From DASWJZ01 sp963805325 (GTDB taxonomy: Bacteria; Pseudomonadota; Alphaproteobacteria; Rhizobiales; Afifellaceae): 64,000 bases of DNA. Positions 44,457 through 52,997 of this stretch are shown piece by piece (within the stretch, counting starts at the first letter, position 1; each line of letters begins with the position of its first letter). The notes beneath the pieces were generated by a model. It saw only the letters and a list, made by a program, of their open reading frames with translations, ran no database searches and had not been told where the DNA came from. The position numbers were made by a program, and so were the translations under genes. The stretch spans positions 62,001 to 126,000 of the forward strand of contig CAWDTS010000009.1 in NCBI GenBank assembly GCA_963805325.1. The letters run 5' to 3'.

Positions 44457-46121
44457 TCACATGTTGATGTAGACGGGCCCCTCGCCGCCCTGCGGCGGGA
44501 CCCAGGTAATGTTGCGGTTCGGATCCTTGATGTCGCAGGTTTTGCAGTGGACGCAGTTCTGCGCGTTGATGACGAAGCGCGGCGCGCCCTCCCCTTCCTC
44601 GACCCATTCATAAACGCCGGCCGGGCAATAGCGCGACGACGGCCCGGCGAAAACATCGTGCTCGCTCGCCTTCTGGATTTCCGGATCGGCGAGGCGCAGA
44701 TGCACCGGCTGATCCTCCTCGTGGTTGGTGTTCGACAGGAATACCGAGGACAGCCGGTCGAAGCTGACGACACCGTCGGGCTTCGGATAGTCGATCTTGC
44801 GGCAGGCGGCCGCCGGCTGAAGTGTCGCGGAGTCCGGCTTGCCGTGGCGAAGCGTCCCGAAGAACGAGAAGCCGAAGAGCTGGTTCGTCCACATATCAAA
44901 TCCGCCGAGGCCGATCCCGAGGAACGTGCCGAGCTTCGACCAGAGCGGTTTCACGTTCCGGACGCGTTTCAGATCGCGGCCAATTTCTGAATCACGCCAA
45001 GCTGCGTCGTAGCCGTCGAGCGTGTCGTGCGCGCGGCCCTCTGCGAGCGCCGCCGCCACGTGCTCCGCGGCGAGCATGCCGGACAGCATCGCGTTGTGGC
45101 TTCCCTTGATGCGTGGCACGTTGACGAAGCCGGCGGCGCAGCCGACGAGCGCACCGCCCGGAAAGACCAGCTTCGGCACGCTCTGGAAACCGCCCTCGGT
45201 GATGGCGCGCGCGCCATAGGAGATGCGTCGCCCGCCTTCGAACGTGTCGCGGATCGCGTCGTGGGTCTTGAAGCGCTGGAACTCCTCGAACGGCGAGAGA
45301 TACGGGTTCTTGTAGTTCAGGTGCACCACGAACCCGACCGACACGAGGTTCTCGCCGAAGTGATAGAGGAAGGAGCCGCCGCCCGTTTTCGATCCGAGCG
45401 GCCAGCCGAACGAATGCTGCACCAGCCCCGGCCGGTGCTTCCCCGGCGCGACCTCCCAGAGCTCCTTCAGCCCGATGCCGAATTTCTGCGGCTCACGCCC
45501 TTCGCCAAGCGCGAAGCGGTTGATCAGTTCCTTGGCGAGCGAGCCGCGCGCACCTTCCGCGATCAGCACGTATTTGCCGAGCAGCGCCATGCCGCGCTGA
45601 TAGTTCGGCCCCGCTTCGCCGGATTTGGTCACGCCCATGTCGCCCGTGGCGACTCCGATGACGGCGCCCTTCCCGTCGGTCAGAAGCTCCGCACCGGCGA
45701 AGCCCGGATAGATCTCAATGCCGAGCGCCTCCGCCTTCGTCGCCAGCCAGCGGCAGACCGAGCCGAGCGACACAATGAAGTTGCCGTGGTTCGACATCAG
45801 CGGCGGCAGCAGGAAATTTGGCAGGCGCACGGAGCCGGAAGGCCCGAGCCACAGGAAATGGTCCTCCGTCACCGGCGTCGTGATCGGCGCGTCCTCGCTC
45901 CGCCATTCCGGCAAAAGCCGGTCGAGGCCAACCGGGTCGATCACCGCGCCGGAGAGGATATGCGCGCCGACCTCGGAGCCCTTCTCCAGGAGCACGACGG
46001 AAAGCTCAGGATTGATCTGCTTGAGCCGGATCGCAGCGGAGAGGCCAGCCGGGCCGGCCCCCACGACGACCACGTCGTATTCCATGCTCTCGCGCTCAGG
46101 CAGCGCGTCGGGTTCGGACAT
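44457..46121 (-). CDS. Electron transfer flavoprotein-ubiquinone oxidoreductase
   Basis: 554 aa from ATG 46121 (MSEPDALPERESMEYDVVVVGAGPAGLSAAIRLKQ). FAD-binding GAGPAGLSAAIRL, EKGSEVGAHILSGAVIDP, RVPKLVFPGGALVGCAAGFVNVPRIKGSHNAMLSGMLAAEHV and a C-terminal 4Fe-4S ferredoxin-like domain (NAQNCVHCKTCDIKDPNRNITWVPPQGGEGPVYINM). It passes electrons from ETF-linked dehydrogenases (fatty acid, dimethylglycine and sarcosine-type) to ubiquinone in the inner membrane. No etfAB in the window. Confidence 0.96.
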   Translation of the reverse strand: MSEPDALPERESMEYDVVVVGAGPAGLSAAIRLKQINPELSVVLLEKGSEVGAHILSGAVIDPVGLDRLLPEWRSEDAPITTPVTEDHFLWLGPSGSVRLPNFLLPPLMSNHGNFIVSLGSVCRWLATKAEALGIEIYPGFAGAELLTDGKGAVIGVATGDMGVTKSGEAGPNYQRGMALLGKYVLIAEGARGSLAKELINRFALGEGREPQKFGIGLKELWEVAPGKHRPGLVQHSFGWPLGSKTGGGSFLYHFGENLVSVGFVVHLNYKNPYLSPFEEFQRFKTHDAIRDTFEGGRRISYGARAITEGGFQSVPKLVFPGGALVGCAAGFVNVPRIKGSHNAMLSGMLAAEHVAAALAEGRAHDTLDGYDAAWRDSEIGRDLKRVRNVKPLWSKLGTFLGIGLGGFDMWTNQLFGFSFFGTLRHGKPDSATLQPAAACRKIDYPKPDGVVSFDRLSSVFLSNTNHEEDQPVHLRLADPEIQKASEHDVFAGPSSRYCPAGVYEWVEEGEGAPRFVINAQNCVHCKTCDIKDPNRNITWVPPQGGEGPVYINM

Positions 46122-46246
46122 CGCGCAAGCTTCCAGAAGTCGTTCGGCCGGGGATAAGGCCGCTTGCGCCGCCTGTCCACCGACGCTCCGGCCGCCGGGT
46201 CGGCTTGGCGATTGCCCTTCCTCCGGCACCTGCTAGATGAAGTCCC

Positions 46247-47104
46247 ATGGCGAACGGCGACATCACGGTGCGCGACGCCGCCGATATCCTGCGCTTCTAC
46301 GCCGAAGCCGGGATCGACGTCGCTCTGTCGGAGGCATCAGTCGATCGCTTCGCGCTTTCGCGTGCGCAAGCCGAGGCTGTTGCGGCTGCGCGGGACGCTG
46401 CGGCACGGCCCCGCGCCGAGCCAAGCCGCGAAACCGCACCAAGGCCAGCGCCACTCCCCCCCGCGGTACGCACGGAGCCTCCTGCCCTCGCCGTCCCTTC
46501 CGAAGCTGCGGTGATGGCCGCGCGCGAAGCCGCCGCGAGCGCGGAGACACTCGACGCGCTGCGCGCGACGCTTGAGACATTCGAGGGCTGCAACCTTCGC
46601 TTCACAGCGACGAATCTCGTCTTCGCCGACGGCAACCCGGAAGGGCGCGTGATGTTCGTCGGCGAAGCGCCGGGCATGGAGGAGGATCTGCAGGGCCTCC
46701 CCTTCGTCGGCCGCTCCGGGCAGCTTCTCGACCGCATGATTCATGCGATCGGGCTCGACCGCTCCTCGGCCTATATAGCCAACGCCGTGCCATGGCGTCC
46801 GCCCGGCAACCGCACGCCGACGCCGCAGGAGACGGAGATCTGCCGCCCCTTCATCGAGCGCCAGATCGCGCTTGCCGATCCGGATTTCCTGGTGATCCTC
46901 GGCGCCGCCGCCGCGAAGCAGCTCTTCAAGACCAACGAAGGCATCATGCGCCTTCGCGGGAAATGGCGCGACTACGACACCGGCTTGCGGACAATCCGCG
47001 CGATGCCAACGCTCCACCCCGCTTATCTCCTGCGCCAACCGCTGCAGAAAAAGCTCGCCTGGCGGGATTTGCTGAGCCTCAAGGCAGCGCTGGACAAGAC
47101 CTGA
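46247..47104 (+). CDS. Uracil-DNA glycosylase, family 4-like but lacking FeS cysteines
   Basis: 285 aa. An N-terminal Ala/Pro-rich segment (about 1-95), then the glycosylase fold: VMFVGEAPGMEEDLQGLPFVGRSGQLLDRMIHAIG (motif GEAPG), ANAVPWRPPGNRTPTPQETEICRPFIERQI and the C-terminal AMPTLHPAYLLRQP. Family 4 enzymes use four Cys for a 4Fe-4S cluster; here only two of those positions (EGCNL, EICRP) have Cys, and the third is Trp (VPWRPPGNR). It therefore probably folds without the cluster. Removes uracil from DNA in base-excision repair. Overlaps the next start by one base. Confidence 0.85.
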   Translation: MANGDITVRDAADILRFYAEAGIDVALSEASVDRFALSRAQAEAVAAARDAAARPRAEPSRETAPRPAPLPPAVRTEPPALAVPSEAAVMAAREAAASAETLDALRATLETFEGCNLRFTATNLVFADGNPEGRVMFVGEAPGMEEDLQGLPFVGRSGQLLDRMIHAIGLDRSSAYIANAVPWRPPGNRTPTPQETEICRPFIERQIALADPDFLVILGAAAAKQLFKTNEGIMRLRGKWRDYDTGLRTIRAMPTLHPAYLLRQPLQKKLAWRDLLSLKAALDKT

Positions 47105-47955
47105 TGCGGCGCTTGTTCCGGCTTGCCACACTGGCCCTCATGGCGGCTGCGCTCGACGCCCGCGCCGCCGAACTCGTCGAGAGCCGCGCGGTCATCCTCC
47201 CCGTCAACGTCATCGACGGCGTCGACGACCGCGACTCGCTGCTGGCGATCGGGCCGGCGCTTGGCCTCTCGGCGGCGGAGATCGCGCGGATCCGCAAAGT
47301 CTCCGGCTATGTCGGCTGTTTTCACCCGACCCCGTCGCTCGGGACCGGCGCGCTGTTCCTCACCAATCGGCAGATCATCACCGCCGGGCATATCCTCTAC
47401 ACTCGGGACGGACGACGGCGCTCCGGCTGCTTCTTCAAGAACCAGGACGCGGAGCCGATCAAGGTCGACCTCGTTCCGGAGCGCGCCGCCTTCGGAGCCG
47501 TTCCGCCACCGCCCGGCTCGAACGCCGATTTCGCCATCGTGACGCTGGCCGAGCCGATTCCCGACGCCACGCCGTTTCCGGTGGAGGATCGCGTGCGGAT
47601 CGCCGCCGGCGACCGGCTCATCGTCATCACGGCGCATCCCGCCGGCATGGTGAAGGCCGTCGACAATTCCGTGCCCGTCGCGCAGGGGTGCACGGTCAAG
47701 CGCGTACCGGTCTCGACCGCGCCAACCTCCTTCTACCGCACCGATTGCGACGCCAGCGGCTCGTCGTCCGGGGGAATGAATCTCGCGCGGGTCGGCGGAC
47801 GCCTCGTCTTCCGAGGCGTCACTATCACCGCCGGCCCCTGGCAGGACCCAAAGCTCAAGGGCGCGCCCTATAGCGAGAAATCCGGCAGCGTTACGACCGC
47901 GCTTGGCACGGATGCCGCCGTCCTTGCGGCTGGCCGCCGGCTTGCCGGGGAATGA
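47104..47955 (+). CDS. Secreted trypsin-like serine protease
   Basis: 283 aa from ATG 47104, overlapping the glycosylase stop. The signal peptide LFRLATLALMAAALDARAAE ends near residue 22. S1-type triad: GTGALFLTNRQIITAGHILY (His), GSNADFAIVTLAEP (Asp) and RTDCDASGSSSGGMNLARV (Ser in GxSSGG). Four or more cysteines suggest disulphides and periplasmic or extracellular location. Substrate unknown. Co-directional with the glycosylase but functionally unrelated. Confidence 0.82.
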   Translation: MRRLFRLATLALMAAALDARAAELVESRAVILPVNVIDGVDDRDSLLAIGPALGLSAAEIARIRKVSGYVGCFHPTPSLGTGALFLTNRQIITAGHILYTRDGRRRSGCFFKNQDAEPIKVDLVPERAAFGAVPPPPGSNADFAIVTLAEPIPDATPFPVEDRVRIAAGDRLIVITAHPAGMVKAVDNSVPVAQGCTVKRVPVSTAPTSFYRTDCDASGSSSGGMNLARVGGRLVFRGVTITAGPWQDPKLKGAPYSEKSGSVTTALGTDAAVLAAGRRLAGE

Positions 47956-48064
47956 CCGGCGCGAGCTGCTACCCGCACTATGGGGGGCGGTGTTTTGGCT
48001 GGACTTCGCGCGCCGCCGCCATCAGCTATAGTGTGGAACTGGCCAACCGCTGGATCGATTTTCT

Positions 48065-49933
48065 TTGCAGACCGCCCGACCCTCCTTCCTGCGCTCAAGC
48101 GTGGGGCCCCTTGTTGTGGGATTTCTCGTGCTCGCCGTGCTTTTCGCGTGGATGAGCTGGTTCTTCCACCAGCAGACCGCGCGGGGCGCCTCGATCCGCC
48201 GCTCGATTCAGGTCGAAAGCGACCTGCACAACTTCCTTTCGATGCTGCAGGACGCGGAGACGGGGCAGCGTGGATATCTTCTGACCGGCGATGAGGCCTA
48301 TCTCGAGCCTTTCAACGACGCCTTCGACCAGGTCGACAGTGCGTTTGCCGATCTCTCCGAGGCCGCAGCGAGCCGACCCTACCTTGCTCCCGCGCTATCG
48401 AAACTGCGTGGGATCGCGGATCAGAAGCTCGCCGAGCTGAAGGAAACGGTCGATCGCCAAAAGGCGGGGAACGTGGAAGGCGCGCTCGACATTGTCCGCA
48501 GCGGCACCGGCAGGAAGTTGATGGACGACGCGCGTGCGCTGATCCAGAACATGACGGCCGAGGAGGATGGCCGGCTCGATACACTCCAGGCCCAATCGAC
48601 AGCGGCGAGACAGGTGCTGACGATCACGATCTGGGGCGTGCTCGTCTTCGTTGTCGTCCTTGGCGGCTACGCGACCACGACCGCATGGCGTCAGACGGTA
48701 GTGCTCATCAAGGCAAGGGACGCGCTGCGCGCCTCCAACCAGGAGCTGGTCGCCGAGGCGCAGCGGCGCGAGCAGGTCGAGGATCAGCTTCGGCAGTCGC
48801 AGAAAATGGAGGCCATCGGCCAGCTTACCGGCGGCCTCGCCCACGACTTCAACAACATGCTCGCCGTCATCGTCTCCAGCCTGAGCCTGCTCAAGCGGCG
48901 CATGCAGCGGGGTGAATCGAACCTCGAAGAGCTGATCGACGCGGCAAGCGACGGCGCCTACCGCGCCAGCACGCTGACCAAGCGGCTTCTCGACTTCTCG
49001 CGGCAACAGGCGCTGGTTCCCGAGCCGGTCGACGCGAACAAGCTCGTTGCCGGGATGGCGGAACTGCTTCGCCGCACGCTCGGAGGCGATATCCGGCTGG
49101 AGACCGTTCTCGCCGGTGGATTGTGGGCCACGCATGCCGATGCGAGCCAGCTCGAAAACGTCATCCTGAACATCGCGGTCAACGCGCGCGACGCGATGCC
49201 GGAGGGCGGCCGGCTGACGATAGAGACACAGAACGCGCATCTCGACGAGCGTTACGCAGCGGAAAATGTCGAGGTGAAGCCGGGGCAGTATGTGCTCATC
49301 GCCGTCAGCGACACCGGTAGCGGAATGCCTCCCGAAGTCATCGCCAGGGCGTTCGATCCGTTCTTCACGACGAAGGAGGTCGGCAAGGGAACCGGCCTCG
49401 GGCTGTCGCAGGTGTTCGGCTTCACCAAGCAGTCGGGCGGGCACGTAAAGATCTATTCGGAACCCGGCGCCGGCACGACGGTGAAGCTCTATTTGCCGCG
49501 CTTCTTCGGCGCCAGGCAGCAGGCGCCTGCGCCCGCCTCCCGTGCGCCGGACGTGGAGCGCGGCAGAGGCGAGGTGATCCTCGTCGTGGAGGACGAGGCG
49601 GGCGTGCGGAAGCTCACCGTTGAGGGCCTCGTGGAGCTCGGTTACGTCGTGCTTGAAGCCGAGAGCGCGGCCGCAGCGCTCCGCGTGCTCGATGCGCGGG
49701 GCGACGTCGCGTTGCTCCTGACCGACGTGGTGATGCCCGACATGAACGGGCGGAAGCTCGCAGAGGCCGCGCTGCAGCGCTTCCCGAAGCTCCGGGTGCT
49801 CTACATGACCGGCTACACGCGCAATGCGATCGTGCACAACGGCGTTCTCGACGCTGACGTTCAACTTTTGTCGAAGCCGTTTACGGTCGAGACACTGGCG
49901 CTCAAGGTCCGCTCCGCACTTGCCGGGGGGTAG
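48065..49933 (+). CDS. Hybrid sensor histidine kinase with CHASE3 and receiver domains
   Basis: 622 aa from TTG 48065, the only start preserving the first helix (VGPLVVGFLVLAVLFAWMSWFF). A CHASE3-like periplasmic domain follows (LHNFLSMLQDAETGQRGYLLTGDEAYLEPF), a second helix (TIWGVLVFVVVLGGYA), coiled-coil, then HisKA with GGLAHDFNNMLAVI (phospho-His about residue 260), HATPase_c (NVILNIAVNARDAMPEGG, VSDTGSGMPPE, GTGLGLSQVFGF) and a C-terminal REC domain (LVVEDEAGVRKL, phospho-Asp in LLLTDVVMPDMNG about residue 553). Orphan: no response regulator or target gene is adjacent. Confidence 0.9.
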   Translation: MQTARPSFLRSSVGPLVVGFLVLAVLFAWMSWFFHQQTARGASIRRSIQVESDLHNFLSMLQDAETGQRGYLLTGDEAYLEPFNDAFDQVDSAFADLSEAAASRPYLAPALSKLRGIADQKLAELKETVDRQKAGNVEGALDIVRSGTGRKLMDDARALIQNMTAEEDGRLDTLQAQSTAARQVLTITIWGVLVFVVVLGGYATTTAWRQTVVLIKARDALRASNQELVAEAQRREQVEDQLRQSQKMEAIGQLTGGLAHDFNNMLAVIVSSLSLLKRRMQRGESNLEELIDAASDGAYRASTLTKRLLDFSRQQALVPEPVDANKLVAGMAELLRRTLGGDIRLETVLAGGLWATHADASQLENVILNIAVNARDAMPEGGRLTIETQNAHLDERYAAENVEVKPGQYVLIAVSDTGSGMPPEVIARAFDPFFTTKEVGKGTGLGLSQVFGFTKQSGGHVKIYSEPGAGTTVKLYLPRFFGARQQAPAPASRAPDVERGRGEVILVVEDEAGVRKLTVEGLVELGYVVLEAESAAAALRVLDARGDVALLLTDVVMPDMNGRKLAEAALQRFPKLRVLYMTGYTRNAIVHNGVLDADVQLLSKPFTVETLALKVRSALAGG

Positions 49934-50065
49934 TGCGTTCACGTTCTGGCGGTCCCGTCGCGGCTGAAGCGTCGGCGGTCGCTCTGGGAGGCGCGCCGCA
50001 TTTGCGGGCTTGCCTTGTGTGGCCGACAAGCAAAAAGACGCAGGAAAACCGATTTCGGAAACGCC

Positions 50066-51340
50066 TTGGCCCGCCAGATCATTCCCGTTCTCGCCTTGCT
50101 CCTGTCGACCGCCTTTCTGCTCGCGGGGAACGGGATGCTCGGCCTGCTCCTGCCGCTGCGCGGCACGGCGGAGGGCTTTTCGACGGGCCAGCTCGGCCTG
50201 CTCGGAAGCGGCTGGGCAGCCGGCTTTATCCTTGGCTGCCTGACGGCGCCGATCGTGGTGCGCCGCGTCGGCCACATTCGCGCGTTTGCCTGCTCTGCCG
50301 CCGGTGCCGGGATCATCATTCTCCTCGACGGGCTCTTCGTCGTGCCGCTCGCCTGGATTCTGCTCCGCGTCGGTTCCGGCTTCTTCACTGCCGGCGCCTT
50401 CATGATCATCGAGAGCTGGCTCAACGAGCGCGCCTCGAACGAGAGCCGCGGCACGATCTTCGCCATCTACATGATGGTCACCTATCTCGGCATCACCGCC
50501 GGCCAACTTGGCGTTGCCGCCGGCGACCCGAAGACCTCGACGCTGTTCATGGTCGGCGCGATCCTCTTCACCTTCGCGATCCTTCCGACGGCGCTTTCGA
50601 CGGCCGCCTCGCCGCGCCCGCTGACGCGGGTTTCGATCGACCTCAGAAAGCTCTTCGCCAACTCGCCGGTGGCCTTCCTGACCGTGCTCATGGTCGGCGT
50701 CGTGAACGGTGCGTTCGGGACGCTCGCCGCAGTCTGGGGCGCGAAGATCGGGCTCAGCACGGCGATCATTGCACTGATGACCAGCATCACCGTCGTTTCC
50801 GGCGCCGTGACGCAGGTTCCGATCGGCCGCGTCTCCGACATGACCGACCGCCGCTATGTGATTGTGGCGCTGGCGCTTTGCGCCGGGCTATCGGGGCTTG
50901 CCATCGTCCTCTTCCGGCCAATCGATCCGGTGATCATCCTGACGCTGACGGGGCTTTACGGGGCGGCCACCTATCCGATCTACGGCCTCGCCGTGGCGCA
51001 CGCCAACGACTACGCCGACCCGAGCGAGTTCGTCGCCGTCTCTGGCGGTTTACTCCTGCTCTACGGCGCCGGAACGATGTTCGGGCCGCTTGCGGCCGGC
51101 GCGGCGATGGCGAGTCTCTGGCCGGAGGGGCTCTTCATCGTCACCGCCTCGGCGCATGCGCTGATCGCCGCCTACGCGTTCTATCGGACGTTCAAGCGCG
51201 CCGCGATTCCGGAGAGCGTGCGCGAGGCGTTCACGACAGTGCCGGCCTCGCGCGCCATGACGCCTGAGACCGCGGCGCTCGACCCGCGCGCGGAGGATAC
51301 GACAGTGCTGGACGCGGAGCCGATGAGCGCGGTTAAGTAG
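50066..51340 (+). CDS. MFS transporter (YcaD-like)
   Basis: 424 aa from TTG 50066 (LARQIIPVLALLLSTAFLLAGNGMLGLLLPLRGTAEGFS), with a GGAA-type ribosome site; a TTG at 50015 in the same frame is an alternative. About twelve hydrophobic helices; signature GSGFFTAGAFMIIESWLNERASNESRGTIFAIYMMVTYLGITAGQL in the middle. Resembles YcaD-type major facilitator proteins; substrate unknown. Ends 4 bp before moaB. Confidence 0.87.
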   Translation: MARQIIPVLALLLSTAFLLAGNGMLGLLLPLRGTAEGFSTGQLGLLGSGWAAGFILGCLTAPIVVRRVGHIRAFACSAAGAGIIILLDGLFVVPLAWILLRVGSGFFTAGAFMIIESWLNERASNESRGTIFAIYMMVTYLGITAGQLGVAAGDPKTSTLFMVGAILFTFAILPTALSTAASPRPLTRVSIDLRKLFANSPVAFLTVLMVGVVNGAFGTLAAVWGAKIGLSTAIIALMTSITVVSGAVTQVPIGRVSDMTDRRYVIVALALCAGLSGLAIVLFRPIDPVIILTLTGLYGAATYPIYGLAVAHANDYADPSEFVAVSGGLLLLYGAGTMFGPLAAGAAMASLWPEGLFIVTASAHALIAAYAFYRTFKRAAIPESVREAFTTVPASRAMTPETAALDPRAEDTTVLDAEPMSAVK

Positions 51341-51344
51341 CCGG

Positions 51345-51899
51345 ATGCCGCCCGCCGCCGAGCGAAATTTCGTCCCCGTCCGCATCGCGGTCCTCACCGT
51401 GTCGGACACGCGAACGCTCGCCGACGACAAGTCCGGCGATACGCTGGCCGCGCGCATCGCCGAGGCGGGGCACATCCTCGCCGCCCGCAAGATCGTGACC
51501 GACGACATCGAGAAGATCCGCGCCATCGTGAAGGACTGGATCGCCGACGACGGCGTCGACGTCGTTATCACCACGGGCGGCACCGGCTTCACCGGCCGCG
51601 ACATTACGCCGGAGGCGCTTGAGCCGCTCTTCGAGAAGCGCATGGACGGCTTCTCGGAAGTCTTCCACCGCATCTCCTACGATAAGATCGGCACCTCCAC
51701 GATCCAGAGCCGCGCCACCGGCGGCGTCGCCGGTGCGACCTATATCTTCGTGCTGCCCGGCTCGCCCGGCGCATGCCGCGACGCCTGGGACGGCATCTTG
51801 AAGCCGCAGCTCGACTATCGCCACATGCCCTGCAATTTCGTGGAGATCATGCCGCGCCTCGACGAGCATCTTAAGCGCGGCGGCGGACAATCGACATGA
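51345..51899 (+). CDS. moaB: Molybdopterin adenylyltransferase-type protein MoaB
   Basis: 184 aa. MoCF-binding fold: RIAVLTVSDTRTLADDKSGDTLAARI, VDVVITTGGTGFTGRDITPEALEPLFEK (TGGTG loop), FSEVFHRISYDKIGTSTIQSRATGGVAGATYIFVLPGSPGACRDAWDGIL. MoaB adenylates molybdopterin during cofactor assembly, which the xanthine dehydrogenase in this window needs. Starts 4 bp after the MFS gene. Confidence 0.93.
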   Translation: MPPAAERNFVPVRIAVLTVSDTRTLADDKSGDTLAARIAEAGHILAARKIVTDDIEKIRAIVKDWIADDGVDVVITTGGTGFTGRDITPEALEPLFEKRMDGFSEVFHRISYDKIGTSTIQSRATGGVAGATYIFVLPGSPGACRDAWDGILKPQLDYRHMPCNFVEIMPRLDEHLKRGGGQST

Positions 51900-52020
51900 G
51901 ATGGCTGCGGCGTTACGCGGTTTGACCTCCGCCCCGCAATGCTTACGTTATCTGCCGGGTGGCGATCCGTGCTGGCTGCAGAGTGTAACTCCTGGCGGCT
52001 GGCAGCAATGGAGTAGCGCC

Positions 52021-52458
52021 ATGCACGTAGCCGACATCCTCAAGACCAAGGGCAACAAGGTCGTCACCATCCGGCCCGATCTCGGCATCGAACACCTTGC
52101 ACAACGGCTGAAGCTCGAAGGGATCGGTGCCGCGATCGTCAGCGCCAACGGCACGTCGATCGACGGCATCATCTCGGAGCGCGATATCGTGCGTGCGCTT
52201 GCGGATTACGGCGCGGCGGCGCTCGCCGACAAGACCGCGGCCGACCTGATGACCAAAGGGGTCGTCACCTGCGCGCCCGAGGATACGATCTCGCATGTCT
52301 CGAAGGTGATGACCAAGCGGCGCATCCGCCACCTGCCGGTCGTCGAGAACGGCAAGCTGATCGGCATCGTCTCGATCGGCGACGTGGTCCACTACCGGCT
52401 CGACGAGCTGGAGCTTGAGACGAACGTGCTGCGCGACTACGCCGTCTCACGGCACTAG
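52021..52458 (+). CDS. CBS-domain protein
   Basis: 145 aa from ATG 52021 (MHVADILKTKGNKVVTIRPDLGIEHLAQRL); the open frame upstream is not conserved. Two tandem CBS motifs: GIGAAIVSANGTSIDGIISERDIVRALADYG and VMTKRRIRHLPVVENGKLIGIVSIGDVVHYRLDE. Such stand-alone CBS pairs bind adenosine nucleotides and often act as energy sensors. Downstream target unknown. 120 bp after moaB with no clear terminator. Confidence 0.9.
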   Translation: MHVADILKTKGNKVVTIRPDLGIEHLAQRLKLEGIGAAIVSANGTSIDGIISERDIVRALADYGAAALADKTAADLMTKGVVTCAPEDTISHVSKVMTKRRIRHLPVVENGKLIGIVSIGDVVHYRLDELELETNVLRDYAVSRH

Positions 52459-52662
52459 CGGGCAAGCAGCGCCTTTTCCTGGAAGGACCGGCTCAGTAGC
52501 GGCGCGACCCCTCTTGCGTGCATCGGCGATGCCTCGCTCCTCCAGCGTTGTATTTTGTTCTTGATTTGTCCGCGGCGGCATCCTAGCCTTCTGTCCAAGC
52601 AGGAGGTCGTCTGCATGCGCCGAGCCCCAAGTGTGGCACATCAGCTGAGAGGGGGCCCTCCC

Positions 52663-52857
52663 TCAGATGGCGTCTTCGGGAACCGAAAAGACACGAGCGA
52701 TAAGCGAGCGGACTGCCGGAGCGGCTTGGCCGAGGTCCGCCCGCACGAAGAGCGCCATCGTCAGGCGGACTGTTTCGCGGCTCCCCTCGGGCACGCCCGA
52801 CAACACCTCGTCCACAACGACGCTCAGGCAATCGGCCAGGGCTTCGATTTCGGGCAT
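52663..52857 (-). CDS. Small protein of unknown function divergent from the WYL regulator (64 aa)
   Basis: ATG 52857 with a purine-rich GGAGAAGGGGA ribosome site. The product starts MPEIEALADCLSVVVDEVLSG, is predicted helical and acidic, has no membrane helix and ends VFSVPEDAI. I do not recognise it. It is transcribed away from the WYL regulator at 52983, so both genes share the 125-bp region with inverted and direct repeats. A 94-codon frame on the other strand (from ATG 52615) also has a good AGGAGG site, so strand choice is not fully certain. Confidence 0.5.
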   Translation of the reverse strand: MPEIEALADCLSVVVDEVLSGVPEGSRETVRLTMALFVRADLGQAAPAVRSLIARVFSVPEDAI

Positions 52858-52953
52858 TCCCCTTCTCCTCAAAAGATTGGCGGACGTACGCGGCGTTAAC
52901 CGGTCGCTCCGGCACGCGAGCGGACGCACGTCGAATCAGGTAGAACAAAGCCG

Positions 52954-52997
52954 TCGAGAAACTCGATGGTCACAAAAACTGGATGGTAGGAAAAACT
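52954..52997. promoter_or_regulatory. Inverted and tandem repeats upstream of the WYL regulator
   Basis: TCGAG-AAA-CTCGA (52954-52966) is a perfect inverted repeat. Next to it lie two copies of GATGGT-N3-AAAAACT with 17-bp spacing (52965-52980 and 52982-52997); the second covers the putative start codon at 52983. The layout fits an autoregulatory operator. Function inferred from position only. Confidence 0.4.

Noticed and set aside
48395..50506. 703-codon open frame on the minus strand
   Set aside because: Runs opposite the histidine kinase and MFS genes, which have strong domain evidence; composition is typical of a shadow frame.
52552..52567. GTTC-N7-GTCC, similar to the alphaproteobacterial LexA box GTTC-N7-GTTC
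   Set aside because: One core mismatch and no SOS gene follows; chance match is likely.
52615..52899. 94-codon frame with an AGGAGG site on the plus strand
   Set aside because: Composition is not protein-like (His/Arg/Gln-rich, no fold), and the opposite strand has a better small gene; possibly a remnant, so not called.
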